A stretch of 46,462 nucleotides of DNA from Bacteroidales bacterium (GCA_017447815.1 JAFSMS010000101.1:1-46462), one strand, 5' to 3'. Counted from the stretch's first letter, positions 14,893 to 23,917 are shown. Made by a program: numbers and translations. The notes: generated from the sequence alone by a model not told the origin.

Positions 14893-17651
14893 AGGACATC
14901 ACCGTGGAAATCCCCCGGAACCGCCTGGTGGTGGTGACGGGCGTCTCCGGCAGCGGAAAAAGTTCCCTCGCCTTCGACACGCTTTTTGCCGAAGGGCAGC
15001 GCCGCTTTGCGGAAAGCCTTTCCTCTTATGCCCGCCAGTTCCTGGGCCGCATGGTGAAGCCCGACGTGGATGTCATCGAGGGCATTCCGCCGGCCATCGC
15101 CATCGAGCAGAAGGTGAATATCCGGAACCCCCGCTCCACCGTGGCCACCACGACGGAAATCTATGACTACCTGCGCATCCTGTTCGCCAGGATCGGACGC
15201 ACCTATTCGCCCGTGAGCGGGGAGGAGGTGAAAGCCCACACGGTGAAGGATGTGCTGGACGCCATCGACGACGGTAAGCCGCACGCCCTGTACATCCTGG
15301 CCGACCTCTGCTGGGACAGCCGCCAGGACCGGGTGGAACTGATGCTCGGCCTCAAGGAAGAAGGGTACGGCCGCCTGTTCTCCCCGCAGCAGGGCACCAT
15401 CTTCCAGATAGAAGATGTCCTGAAGATGGACGGCGACTACCCCGAAGGCCTCTGGCTCCTGGTGGACCGCGTAAAAACGTCCGCTGCCCTGGATGCCGAT
15501 CTGCGCACCCGTCTGAACGCCTCCGTCCAGGCGGCCTTCGACAAAGGCAACGGAGACATGGCCCTTTGGAGCCCGGAGGCGGAAGCCGGACTCCTGCGCT
15601 TTTCTTCGCGCTTTGAAAAAGACGGGCTGGTGTTCCGGCAGCCGGACGAGTACCTTTTCTCCTTCAACAGCCCGCTGGGCGCCTGCCCGGTGTGCGGCGG
15701 CCTGGGAAAGATCGTGGGCGTGAGCGAGGACCTGGTGGTCCCCGACAAGACCAAGAGCATCTACGACGGCGCCATCGCCTGCTGGCGGGGAGAGAAGATG
15801 AGTTGGTTCAGGGACCTGGTCATCAAGAACTCGGAAAAATACGGCATTCCCATCTTCGAACCCTATTGCAAACTCACTGAAGCGCAGAAACGCACCCTCT
15901 GGGAGTCTCGCGCCACCATGGGCGACGAAAGCACCATCGTGGGCATCAACGAGTTCTTCGAGTGGGTGGAAGCCAATCGTTATAAAATCCAGTATAAATA
16001 CATGCTCAGCCGCTATTCCGGCCGGACTACCTGCCATTCCTGCGGCGGCAGCCGGCTCCGGAAAGAGGCCCTGTATGTGAAAATCGGCGGAAAAACCATC
16101 CATGACCTCCTTTCCATGACCGTGGAGAGTCTTCTCCGCTGGTTCCGGGAGGTCCCGCTCACCGAGTATGAGCGGGACGTGGCGGGAAAAGCCGTCGAGG
16201 AAATCACTTACCGGCTCCAGTGCATCCAGGATGTGGGCTTGGGCTATCTGACGCTGAGCCGGACCATGAACACCCTCTCCGGCGGAGAGAGCCAGCGGGT
16301 GAACCTGGTGACGGCCCTCGGCAGTTCGCTGGTGGGGTCCATGTACATTCTGGACGAGCCGTCCATCGGCCTGCATCCCCGGGATACGGAGCGGCTCATC
16401 GCCGTGCTCCGGCGCCTCAGGGACATCGGCAATACCGTTGTGGTGGTGGAGCATGACCCCGAGATCATCCGGGCGGCCGACTGCCTCATCGACCTGGGCC
16501 CCAGGGCCGGCGTGAACGGCGGCGAGGTGGTCTTCCAGGGCGTGGTAGGGGAGGAAAGCACGGCCCAGACGGAGCGTTCCCTCACCCTCCAGTACCTCAA
16601 GGGCATCCGGAAGCCGTATCTGCGGGAGAAGAACCCCTGGCACTATTCCATTACGGTGCAGGGGGCCATGCAGAACAATCTCAAGGACATCGACGTCCGC
16701 TTCCCGCTGAATGTGTTGACCGTCGTGACGGGCGTTTCCGGCAGCGGCAAGAGTTCGCTGGTGGGCGATATCCTGTATCCGGCCCTGCACCGCCGCCTCA
16801 ATGAGACCGGAGACCTCCCGGGAACCTTCAAGGGACTCGCCGGAGACCTCAGCCGCATCACCCGCGTGGAGTATGTGGACCAGAATCCCATCGGCAAGAG
16901 CAGCCGTTCCAATGCCGTCACCTACCTCAAGGTTTACGACGACATCCGCAAACTCCTCTCCGAGCAGCAGTATGCCAAAATCAACGGCTTTACGCCTTCC
17001 TACTTCTCCTTCAACCAGGACGGCGGGCGCTGTCCCGAGTGCCAGGGAGACGGATTCGTGAAGATCGGGATGCAGTTCATGGCCGATGTCACCATGGTTT
17101 GCGAATCCTGCGGCGGCAAGCGCTTCAAGCCGGAGATCCTGGAAGTGAAATACCGCGACAAGAATGTCGATGATATCCTGAACATGAGCGTGGAGGAGGC
17201 CATGGCCTTCTTCGGCGCGCAGAAGGAGGAGGCGGCCCGGACCATTGCCGCCAAACTGCAGCCGCTGGCCGACGTAGGGCTGGGCTATATCAAGTTGGGA
17301 CAGCCCTCCAGCACGCTTTCCGGCGGTGAGAGCCAGCGCATCAAACTGGCGTATTTCCTCTCGCTGGCCGAAGGCGGCCGCGAAAAGATTCTTTTCATCT
17401 TCGACGAACCCACCACCGGCCTGCATTTCTACGATGTGGAGAAACTCCTGAAGGCCTTCGACGTGCTCATCGGCAAGGGACACACCGTGGTGGTCGTAGA
17501 GCACAACGTGGATGTGATCCGCAGTGCCGACTGGGTCATCGACCTGGGCCCAGACGCCGGCGACAAAGGCGGCGAGGTGGTCTTTGCCGGCACTCCGGAA
17601 GACCTTGTTAAAAATGGTAAAACCTTTACCGCACAGTATCTCAAAGCATGA
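14841..17651 (+). CDS. uvrA: Excinuclease ABC subunit A
   Basis: The 936-residue damage-recognition ATPase of nucleotide excision repair shows both ATP sites (GVSGSGKSSLAFDTL near residue 34 and a second GVSGSGKSSLVGD), ABC signatures LSGGESQRVNL and LSGGESQRIKL, and zinc-binding CxxC pairs (CPVCGG, CHSCGG, CPECQG, CESCGG). It works with UvrB and UvrC. The ATG at 14841 gives the standard start MPAEGNIIIRKARVNNLKDI. It overlaps the NusG paralogue by 52 bases and the next glycosyltransferase by four (ATGA), so translation is coupled across unrelated functions. Confidence 0.97.
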   Translation: MPAEGNIIIRKARVNNLKDITVEIPRNRLVVVTGVSGSGKSSLAFDTLFAEGQRRFAESLSSYARQFLGRMVKPDVDVIEGIPPAIAIEQKVNIRNPRSTVATTTEIYDYLRILFARIGRTYSPVSGEEVKAHTVKDVLDAIDDGKPHALYILADLCWDSRQDRVELMLGLKEEGYGRLFSPQQGTIFQIEDVLKMDGDYPEGLWLLVDRVKTSAALDADLRTRLNASVQAAFDKGNGDMALWSPEAEAGLLRFSSRFEKDGLVFRQPDEYLFSFNSPLGACPVCGGLGKIVGVSEDLVVPDKTKSIYDGAIACWRGEKMSWFRDLVIKNSEKYGIPIFEPYCKLTEAQKRTLWESRATMGDESTIVGINEFFEWVEANRYKIQYKYMLSRYSGRTTCHSCGGSRLRKEALYVKIGGKTIHDLLSMTVESLLRWFREVPLTEYERDVAGKAVEEITYRLQCIQDVGLGYLTLSRTMNTLSGGESQRVNLVTALGSSLVGSMYILDEPSIGLHPRDTERLIAVLRRLRDIGNTVVVVEHDPEIIRAADCLIDLGPRAGVNGGEVVFQGVVGEESTAQTERSLTLQYLKGIRKPYLREKNPWHYSITVQGAMQNNLKDIDVRFPLNVLTVVTGVSGSGKSSLVGDILYPALHRRLNETGDLPGTFKGLAGDLSRITRVEYVDQNPIGKSSRSNAVTYLKVYDDIRKLLSEQQYAKINGFTPSYFSFNQDGGRCPECQGDGFVKIGMQFMADVTMVCESCGGKRFKPEILEVKYRDKNVDDILNMSVEEAMAFFGAQKEEAARTIAAKLQPLADVGLGYIKLGQPSSTLSGGESQRIKLAYFLSLAEGGREKILFIFDEPTTGLHFYDVEKLLKAFDVLIGKGHTVVVVEHNVDVIRSADWVIDLGPDAGDKGGEVVFAGTPEDLVKNGKTFTAQYLKA

Positions 17652-18481
17652 AAACAGCCGTCCTCACCATGGTTCGCAACGACGATTTCTACCTTCGCAA
17701 GTGGGTGGAATATTACGGCCGTGAACTGGGGCGGGACAACCTCTATATCTTCTTCGACGGCAAGGACCAGGCGGTGCCGCCCTTCTGCGAAGGCACCCAC
17801 TGTGAGGTGCTGGAGAAGATCGGCACGGATGTGGTGTCCAATGACAAGGGGCGCGTGGCGGTGATGAGCGCCAAGGCCGCGGAACTCCTGGCGGCCGGCT
17901 ATGAGCGGGTAATCGGCACCGACGCCGACGAGTTCCTGGTGCCGGATCCGGCCCTCGGCAAGGGGCTGGCGGCCTATCTGGAAGGGATGCCCGTGAAGGG
18001 GTGCCTGTCGGCCCTGGGGCTGGATGTGGGGCAGAAACTGGGCGAAGAGGACGACATCCGGGAAGACGCCCCGTTCCTTTCGCAGCGGCACTATGCCCTC
18101 CTGGGCACGCGCTATACCAAGGCTTCCATCCTTTCGGAACCCCTGGAGTGGGGAAGCGGTTTCCACCGGGTGAAAGGACGGAATTTCCAGATCGCTCCGG
18201 ATTTGTATCTTTTCCACCTGGGCTATTTTGACAAGGCCCGCATCGAGGCGCGCTTCGCCGATTCTTCCCGCCGCGAACAGGGCTGGGAGCGGCATCTTCT
18301 CAAGCGCACCCGCGTGATCCGGACGGTGAGCCGGAAAAAGCCCCGTTCCTTTGCCTTCTGGACCCGTTTTGCACGCCTGTGCCAAACGCTGGTCCGTCCG
18401 CCCTATGCCTGGAACAAGCCGGCCATGTTCGGCCTGAAAATTGTGGTTCGTATTCCGGACCGTTTTGCCTCTGTGCTCTGA
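17648..18481 (+). CDS. Glycosyltransferase of the GT2_4/GT92-like type
   Basis: The 277-residue protein begins MKTAVLTMVRNDDFYLRKWV, typical of the glycosyltransferase family 2 variant that acts at remote capsule or lipopolysaccharide sites, and has the metal-binding GTDADEFLV. No membrane segment is obvious, so it acts at the cytosolic face. It overlaps uvrA by four bases and is followed two bases later by another glycosyltransferase. Donor and acceptor sugars are unknown. Confidence 0.82.
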   Translation: MKTAVLTMVRNDDFYLRKWVEYYGRELGRDNLYIFFDGKDQAVPPFCEGTHCEVLEKIGTDVVSNDKGRVAVMSAKAAELLAAGYERVIGTDADEFLVPDPALGKGLAAYLEGMPVKGCLSALGLDVGQKLGEEDDIREDAPFLSQRHYALLGTRYTKASILSEPLEWGSGFHRVKGRNFQIAPDLYLFHLGYFDKARIEARFADSSRREQGWERHLLKRTRVIRTVSRKKPRSFAFWTRFARLCQTLVRPPYAWNKPAMFGLKIVVRIPDRFASVL

Positions 18482-18483
18482 AT

Positions 18484-19398
18484 ATGGAAGAACCCCTCAT
18501 ATCCGTTGTCGTCCCCATCTATGGGGTGGAGGCCTATATCGGCGAGTGCGCCCGTTCCCTCTTGGCGCAGCCATCTGACAATGTGGAGTTTATCTTTGTA
18601 AACGACGGTACCCGGGACCGCTCCATGGAGGTGCTTTCCCAGGTGCTGGACGCCTGTCCCGGCCGCGCGGTGAAAATCATCAACCAGGCCAATGCCGGCC
18701 TGCCGCAGGCCCGCATGGCCGGTATCCGTGCCGCAGAAGGGGAGTATATCATGCATCTGGACGCGGACGACTGGCTGGAAGCCGGCGCCCTGGAACGCCT
18801 TTGCACCGAGGCCCGCACCACCGGGGCCGACCTCATCTACTACGATTTCTGGAAAGAGTACGGAACCCGCAGCAAACTGGACCGGGAAAGGGATTTCACC
18901 CCGGCCGGCAAGACCGGCTGGATGCGCCGCCTGTACCGGGACGGCGCCTATGGCTATGTCTGGTGCAAAATGGCCCGGAAAAGCCTTTACGAGGGCATTT
19001 TTGTCCCTCGCCACACCATGCACGAAGACGTGGTCTTCTCCACCCAACTTATCTTCCGTGCCGCCAGTTTCGTGCATCTGCGGCAGCCGCTGGTGCATTA
19101 TCGGCGCAACAATCCGTCCGCCTCGACGCGGGTGGCCAGGAAGATCCGCCGCGGGCAGATGGCCCGGAATTATCTGGACCTGTATGAGCATTACCGCGAC
19201 TCGCTGGCGGGGTCTCCGGTGGAGCCCGTGCTGAATGACCTGCTCCTGAGGGCGGCCTATGTGGGCTTCTCGCTGGACCGGGACCTGTTCCGGGAGCGTC
19301 CTTACCTGAAAGAGATGGCCCGCCATCTTCCCCTGATGCCTTTCCACCGGGTTCTGCTTGCGGAACAGTTGATTCTCAAACTGTGGCTCCTATGGTGA
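18484..19398 (+). CDS. Family 2 glycosyltransferase
   Basis: The 304-residue protein has the GT-A N-terminus ISVVVPIYGVEAYI, the FVNDGTRDRSM nucleotide loop and the metal-binding LDADDWLE, with HEDVVFSTQL as the acceptor-side ED motif. It probably adds one sugar to a surface glycan precursor. The ATG at 18484 directly follows the previous stop. The next gene overlaps it by seven bases and is clearly related (shared VNDGT, DADD and MHxD motifs), suggesting an old tandem duplication. Confidence 0.9.
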   Translation: MEEPLISVVVPIYGVEAYIGECARSLLAQPSDNVEFIFVNDGTRDRSMEVLSQVLDACPGRAVKIINQANAGLPQARMAGIRAAEGEYIMHLDADDWLEAGALERLCTEARTTGADLIYYDFWKEYGTRSKLDRERDFTPAGKTGWMRRLYRDGAYGYVWCKMARKSLYEGIFVPRHTMHEDVVFSTQLIFRAASFVHLRQPLVHYRRNNPSASTRVARKIRRGQMARNYLDLYEHYRDSLAGSPVEPVLNDLLLRAAYVGFSLDRDLFRERPYLKEMARHLPLMPFHRVLLAEQLILKLWLLW

Positions 19399-20282
19399 AA
19401 GTGTCGGTGATTGTCCCTGTCTATGGGGCCGAAGCCTATATCGCGCAGTGCGCCCGTTCCGTCCTGGGCCAGACCTGGGACAACACCGAGTTCCTCTTCG
19501 TGAACGACGGCACCCCGGACCGGAGCATGGAAATCCTCAGGGAGGTGATCGGCCGGGAATTCCCGGGAAAGGATGTCCGTATCCTCGAGAAAGCCAACGA
19601 AGGGGCTCCGCTGGCACGGCAGAAGGGCCTGGAAGCCGCCACAGGGGATTATATCCTTTATGCCGATGCCGATGATTTTCTCGAGCCCGGAATGGTGGAA
19701 AAACTGGCCCTTGCCGCTACGGAGGCCGATGCCGACATGGCTTACTGCGCTTTTTACAAGGGTTCGCGCGTGTGCCGGGACCGCCTGTTCTCCTCCGGAA
19801 AGGAGTTTTCCCGTGACATGCTGGCCTACCGCGCCTATGGCTATCTCTGGAACAAACTCCTCCGCCGCTCTCTTTTCGAAAGCCGCTACTGTTGTCCGCG
19901 CTATGGCATGCACGATGACATGGTCCTTCTTTGCCAAATCCTGCCCGGAGCCCGGAAACTGGTCCGGGTAGAGGATCCGCTGTATCACTACCGCTGCGAC
20001 AATGCCGCCTCCATCTCCCACCGGGGAAAGGCGGCAAGGGATGCGGAATCGGCCCGTAACTTCTTGGAGATGATCCGTTTCTGGGAAGGGGAGAAGGAAA
20101 TTCCCTTTGCCGGGTCACTGCCGCTTCTGTATGCGCGCGCCGGCTGGGCGGCCTATCGCTACGACCGTTCCCTTCCGGCCGATTATCCCGAACTCGCCGC
20201 CCGTGTGCTGGCGCTCCCTTCGGCTCCGGAGCATCCGCTTCGCTTCTGGCGGGTGAAACGCTGGCTCCGTATGGCGAAATAA
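19392..20282 (+). CDS. Family 2 glycosyltransferase, paralogue of its neighbour
   Basis: The 296-residue protein starts MVKVSVIVPVYGAEAYIAQC and carries FVNDGTPDRSMEIL, YADADDFLEPGM and GMHDDMVLLCQIL. It shares the domain order of the preceding gene and ends with a basic tail (FWRVKRWLRMAK). The ATG at 19392 overlaps the upstream stop; a GTG nine bases earlier would add three residues. Together the three glycosyltransferases and the rhamnose genes downstream suggest a rhamnose-containing surface glycan. Confidence 0.9.
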   Translation: MVKVSVIVPVYGAEAYIAQCARSVLGQTWDNTEFLFVNDGTPDRSMEILREVIGREFPGKDVRILEKANEGAPLARQKGLEAATGDYILYADADDFLEPGMVEKLALAATEADADMAYCAFYKGSRVCRDRLFSSGKEFSRDMLAYRAYGYLWNKLLRRSLFESRYCCPRYGMHDDMVLLCQILPGARKLVRVEDPLYHYRCDNAASISHRGKAARDAESARNFLEMIRFWEGEKEIPFAGSLPLLYARAGWAAYRYDRSLPADYPELAARVLALPSAPEHPLRFWRVKRWLRMAK

Positions 20283-20294
20283 GAGAATTATCAC

Positions 20295-20302
20295 TATTTT
20301 TG
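20295..20302 (+). promoter_or_regulatory. -7 element (TATTTTTG) of rfbCD
   Basis: It lies 33 bases before rfbC in a 52-base gap. The surrounding 20 bases, TTATCACTATyTTTGCAGTG, recur at 32307-32326 after the helicase gene. Confidence 0.6.
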
Positions 20303-20334
20303 CAGTGTAAAAAAGTACTGGCGCGCAAGCAATC

Positions 20335-20913
20335 ATGATTAAAGTCATCGAAACAGAGATTCCCGGCGTTTTCATCCTTGAGCCTCAGGTGTTCGGAGAT
20401 GAAAGGGGATATTTTATGGAAAGTTGGAGTCAGCGGGATTTCGATGCCGCCGTGCGCCCCATCCTTTTTGTGCAGGACAACGAAAGCAAAAGCCGCTACG
20501 GTGTGCTCCGGGGCCTGCATTTCCAGAAGGGAAGGTATTCGCAGAGCAAACTGGTGCGCGTAGTGTGCGGCCGGGTGCTGGACATCGCGGTGGATATCCG
20601 TGTGGGGTCGCCCACCTTCGGCCGGCACGTAGCCTGCGAACTGTCGGGAGAGAATCATCGGCAGTTCTTCATCCCCCGCGGTTTTGCCCACGGTTTTTCC
20701 GTCCTCAGCGGCGAGGCCCTCTTCCAGTACAAGTGCGACAATCCCTATGTGCCCTCGGCGGAAGGCGCCATCGCCTGGGATGACCCCGCCCTCGGCATCG
20801 ACTGGGGCCTCCCCGAGGCCGATATCATCCTGTCGGAGAAAGACCGTCATCACTTGCCCCTTTCCCGGGCGGAAGGTCTTTTCGACTATCATACAGATTA
20901 TTACGCCCTATGA
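20335..20913 (+). CDS. rfbC: dTDP-4-dehydrorhamnose 3,5-epimerase
   Basis: The 192-residue cupin enzyme has FGDERGYFMESW near the start, the catalytic-type His in VLRGLHFQKG and the RGFAHGFSV and FQYKCDNPY motifs of RmlC. It epimerises carbons 3 and 5 of the 4-keto-6-deoxy sugar on the path to dTDP-L-rhamnose. It overlaps rfbD by four bases. The first two pathway genes (rfbA, rfbB) are not in the window. Confidence 0.96.
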   Translation: MIKVIETEIPGVFILEPQVFGDERGYFMESWSQRDFDAAVRPILFVQDNESKSRYGVLRGLHFQKGRYSQSKLVRVVCGRVLDIAVDIRVGSPTFGRHVACELSGENHRQFFIPRGFAHGFSVLSGEALFQYKCDNPYVPSAEGAIAWDDPALGIDWGLPEADIILSEKDRHHLPLSRAEGLFDYHTDYYAL

Positions 20914-21776
20914 AAATCCTCGTTACCGGCGCCTGCGGGCAACTGGGCATGAGCCTTCGTTCCGTCCTTCCGGAAGGGACGGTCTATACCGACGTTGCGC
21001 CGGGGGCTCCCCGTTATCTGGATATCACCGATCCCGGGGCCGTCCGTTCCCTGGTGGCGGAGGAGAAAGTGGACTGCATCGTCAACTGTGCGGCCTACAC
21101 CAACGTGGAAGCGGCCGAGGACCACGTCGAACTGGCCGAAAAACTCAATGCCCGGGCGGTGGAGAACCTGGCCCTGGCCCTGAAAGCCGTGGACGGGCTT
21201 CTGGTGCACATTTCCACGGACTATGTCTTCGGGACCGAACCCTATAACCGTCCCTGCCGGGAAGACCAGAAAGGGACGCCTACGGGCGTGTACGGCCTCA
21301 CCAAGCTGCATGGGGAGCAGGCTGTGCTCTCTTCCGGGGTGCGCCATGTCATCATCCGCACCGGCTGGCTGTATAGCGAATATGGCAAGAATTTCGTGAA
21401 GACCATGCTCCGTCTCACGGCGGAAAAGCCTTCCCTGAAGGTGGTCTTCGACCAGGTGGGCACTCCCACCTACGCCGGAGACCTGGCGGCCGCCGTCGGC
21501 ATCCTCCTTTCCCGCGTCCCCGGGCAAAGCGAAATCTTTCACTACAGCAATGAGGGCGTGTGCTCGTGGTACGACTTTGCCAAGGCCATTGCGGCTTATG
21601 CCGGCCATACGGGCTGCGATATCCAACCCTGCCACAGCGATGAGTTCCCGTCCAAGGTGCATCGGCCCGCCTATTCCGTGCTGGACAAGAGCAAGATCAA
21701 GGAGCATCTGGGCCTTCGCATCCCGTACTGGACCGATTCCCTGCAAGTCTGCCTCCGGAACCTCCTGGCTCAGTAG
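20910..21776 (+). CDS. rfbD: dTDP-4-dehydrorhamnose reductase
   Basis: The 288-residue short-chain dehydrogenase has the nucleotide loop ILVTGACGQLGMSL, the conserved NCAAYTNVEAAEDH, STDYVFGT and the YxxxK pair in YGLTKLHGEQ. It makes the last step to dTDP-L-rhamnose with NAD(P)H. It is translationally coupled to rfbC. Its last seven bases overlap the convergent fimbrial lipoprotein gene. Confidence 0.96.
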   Translation: MKILVTGACGQLGMSLRSVLPEGTVYTDVAPGAPRYLDITDPGAVRSLVAEEKVDCIVNCAAYTNVEAAEDHVELAEKLNARAVENLALALKAVDGLLVHISTDYVFGTEPYNRPCREDQKGTPTGVYGLTKLHGEQAVLSSGVRHVIIRTGWLYSEYGKNFVKTMLRLTAEKPSLKVVFDQVGTPTYAGDLAAAVGILLSRVPGQSEIFHYSNEGVCSWYDFAKAIAAYAGHTGCDIQPCHSDEFPSKVHRPAYSVLDKSKIKEHLGLRIPYWTDSLQVCLRNLLAQ

Positions 21777-22690
21777 CCGTTCCTTGCCAGGGCGCTTTGG
21801 TCCACGCGCCAGCCGTCCTCTTCCAGTCCGTCCCCTTCCGGCTTTACCGTAATGCGGTAGAGAACGTTTCGGCGCACCGTATAGACGCCGGGGCTTTCTT
21901 GCAGGAAGAAGCGGTAAACCAGGTATTCGCCGGCTCTCGTGTGGAAAGAGTCCGAGTGGTATTCCATCTTGATTTCGATGTAGGAGCAGTCGGCCCGGGA
22001 CGGCTCCGGACGCTCTCCCTGGGCGTTTTCCAACAAATAAACCCCCAGGCTGCCGCCTTCGTTCAGGGCTCTCACCTGGGACCAGTCCTTCAGATAGCCG
22101 TTGGCGAAAAAGTGCAGGCCCCGGCTCTCCCCGGACAACTGGACGGAGGACGGGCAACTCCCTACTTTCACTTGCCGCACAACCAGTTGCACGTCCTCAT
22201 CCAGCGCCCGCCGGTCCACTGACAGAACCACTTTCGCCATCAGTCTTTCCAGCGGTATTTCCATTTGTTCCGTCGTTTCCTGATTCTCCAGGATGGACAC
22301 CATGGGGATTCCGGACCGGAACTCGTCCGGGTAGGCCATGTGGTAGCGGTAGGCCCGTGCTTCTTCCAGCGTCCGGCAGGGGAGTTCGTAGCCCAGGTTG
22401 GCGGCTGCCAGGAAAGTGTAGGGAACACCCTTCAGGAGGTATGTCCGGTGGCAGACGGCACCGCCCCGGTATTCCATCTGCCGGCCGGAAACGAAGACCT
22501 TCTCTTCAAGTTCTCCGAGCGGGTTGAAGATGAGAAGGTTGTAGTCGGAGATGTGCTCCTCGTCCGGGTCGGCTGCACGCGTTGCCGGAGTCTGAGTTTT
22601 CAGAACGATCGTTGCCGGGCAGCGTTCAGGCATCGGCATGCGCGTGCAGGCGGCCAGGATCAGAAGCGGTATGATGGTGAACTTTTTCAT
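21770..22690 (-). CDS. FimB/Mfa2-like fimbrial anchor lipoprotein
   Basis: The 306-residue protein has a lipoprotein signal (MKKFTIIPLLILAAC) with lipidated Cys15, and a body with EHISDYNLLIFNPLGELEEKVF, resembling the FimB/Mfa2 family that anchors and regulates type V fimbriae of Bacteroidales. It would be attached to the outer membrane. The start ATG at 22690 overlaps the preceding gene by four bases. No obvious FimA/Mfa1-type main pilin is adjacent, so the fibre partner is unknown. Confidence 0.72.
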   Translation of the reverse strand: MKKFTIIPLLILAACTRMPMPERCPATIVLKTQTPATRAADPDEEHISDYNLLIFNPLGELEEKVFVSGRQMEYRGGAVCHRTYLLKGVPYTFLAAANLGYELPCRTLEEARAYRYHMAYPDEFRSGIPMVSILENQETTEQMEIPLERLMAKVVLSVDRRALDEDVQLVVRQVKVGSCPSSVQLSGESRGLHFFANGYLKDWSQVRALNEGGSLGVYLLENAQGERPEPSRADCSYIEIKMEYHSDSFHTRAGEYLVYRFFLQESPGVYTVRRNVLYRITVKPEGDGLEEDGWRVDQSALARNGY

Positions 22691-23697
22691 CCGAAGATTT
22701 CGGTTTTCGGGGTTTCTTCCTCCCAGGGAAGGCAGTGGAGTTCCAGGATGACGGCTCCGCTTTCCGCAGGGATGTCCGGCGCCGGGGATCCCATCCTTCG
22801 CAGGGTGATGTCCAGGTCGATCCGGGTGTCCGGTGCAAGGGAGGGGAGCGGAATGGGATAGAAGCAGGGCTTGTCGCCGATGCGTCCTTCCAGGACCAGG
22901 TGCGTGGGGGCGCCCGGATAACAGTAGAATGTCTGTTGGGGATAGAGGCGTGTTTTCCCTACCTCGCCGATGCCTTTTTGCCACAGCATATCCGGCTCCG
23001 GAAGTGCCCGGACGGCCAGGGTGTCCAGAAACCCCGGGTTCATCCAGGAAACCGGCTCTCCGCCTTCTTCTCCCAGCGGCCGGTATTCGGACCCTGCATA
23101 GGATAAAAAAGTTTGCGTGTTAACGAACCGGGATTGGGCGTAGGGCCTGCCGCTGAAATCACAGGAGACGGAGCGGAGCCGGATTGCCGTGAGCATAGGG
23201 CGGAGTTGGAGTTTCGCCTGGCGGGAATTGCCCGCCGGCAGCAGGATTTCTCCGCAAAGAAGCGGAGTGCCGCTGCTTTCCCTGTCCAGGGAGAAGGTAT
23301 GTTTGCAGAGGTTGCCGTAGGTGCGGATCCGGGCCCACTGGCTTTTCTCGCCGGCCTTCCCCGACAGGGCCACCAGGTGTTTGGGGCCGGAGGTTGAGAC
23401 GCCGAAGGCCTTGCCCTGCGGCAGGAGGAGCTGCTGATAGGAGTCCAGGAGTTGCGCTCCCGGGGGCGTATCGAAGAAGAAGAGGTCGATGGCGTCCGGC
23501 ACCGCTCCTTTCGTCGCGCACGCAACGGTAATCTCGATGGGTTGCGAAACCGTTTCCCGTGCGCACGAAGCCAAAAAGGCCGGACCCTGCAGGATGGCAG
23601 AGAGTGAAGCCGCAGACGCGCAGCGAGCGAAACGCCCCGAGAAGATGTGGTGATGTGGTAACTGAGAATTCCGGCCTGTATTTGTGCTTCGTGACAT
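22687..23697 (-). CDS. Second fimbrial-type (Mfa-like) lipoprotein
   Basis: The protein of about 336 residues has a hydrophobic stretch ending in FLASC, a plausible lipobox, then a beta-rich body containing IDLFFFDTPPGAQLLDSY, a pattern shared with fimbrillin-family lipoproteins. The ATG at 23697 is preferred over one at 23724 because the -7 element covers 23722-23729; even so, the n-region before the hydrophobic core would be unusually long. It is coupled to the next gene by ATGA. The exact family is uncertain. Confidence 0.6.
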   Translation of the reverse strand: MSRSTNTGRNSQLPHHHIFSGRFARCASAASLSAILQGPAFLASCARETVSQPIEITVACATKGAVPDAIDLFFFDTPPGAQLLDSYQQLLLPQGKAFGVSTSGPKHLVALSGKAGEKSQWARIRTYGNLCKHTFSLDRESSGTPLLCGEILLPAGNSRQAKLQLRPMLTAIRLRSVSCDFSGRPYAQSRFVNTQTFLSYAGSEYRPLGEEGGEPVSWMNPGFLDTLAVRALPEPDMLWQKGIGEVGKTRLYPQQTFYCYPGAPTHLVLEGRIGDKPCFYPIPLPSLAPDTRIDLDITLRRMGSPAPDIPAESGAVILELHCLPWEEETPKTEIFG

Positions 23698-23721
23698 GTG
23701 CAGATGCGATTGTTTCGGAAG

Positions 23722-23729
23722 CAAAACTA
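23722..23729 (-). promoter_or_regulatory. -7 element (TAGTTTTG) of the fimbrial lipoprotein pair
   Basis: On the minus strand a TTG triplet lies 21 bases upstream of TAGTTTTG, matching the -33/-7 layout of Bacteroidota promoters. Copies of a CGTAAAAAA repeat begin just upstream. Confidence 0.55.
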
Positions 23730-23754
23730 CGCACAGGAGGTCCAGAAATCCAAG

Positions 23755-23850
23755 AATCGTAAAAAAGAAAGTGTTGTTTCAGGTGTTTTCAGCCTTTCGC
23801 CGCCTGTTTTTTACGGTCAATCGTAAAAAAAGAATCCTGTTTTTTACGAT
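23755..23850. repeat. Four alternating copies of CGTAAAAAA
   Basis: AATCGTAAAAAA occurs at 23755-23766 and 23819-23830, and the inverse CCTGTTTTTTACG at 23803-23815 and 23836-23848. Orientation alternates forward, reverse, forward, reverse, so neighbouring copies form inverted repeats. The array fills the gap between the nqr terminator and the lipoprotein promoter and is a candidate operator. Confidence 0.6.
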
Positions 23851-23867
23851 GGGGCGCGATGCAAAAG

Positions 23868-23899
23868 AAAACCGGTCCTGGAATACCAGAACCGGTTTT
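23868..23899 (-). terminator. Terminator of the nqr operon
   Basis: AAAACCGGTCCTGG at 23868-23881 pairs with CCAGAACCGGTTTT at 23886-23899 with one mismatch and a four-base loop. On the minus strand it is followed by a T-rich stretch, 19 bases after the nqrF stop. Confidence 0.85.
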
Positions 23900-23917
23900 G
23901 GGAAGATACCCCGGGGA

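Noticed and set aside
14799-17504. 901-codon open frame antisense to uvrA
   Set aside because: It is a shadow of uvrA; composition is unlike a real protein, and the sense strand encodes all UvrA motifs.
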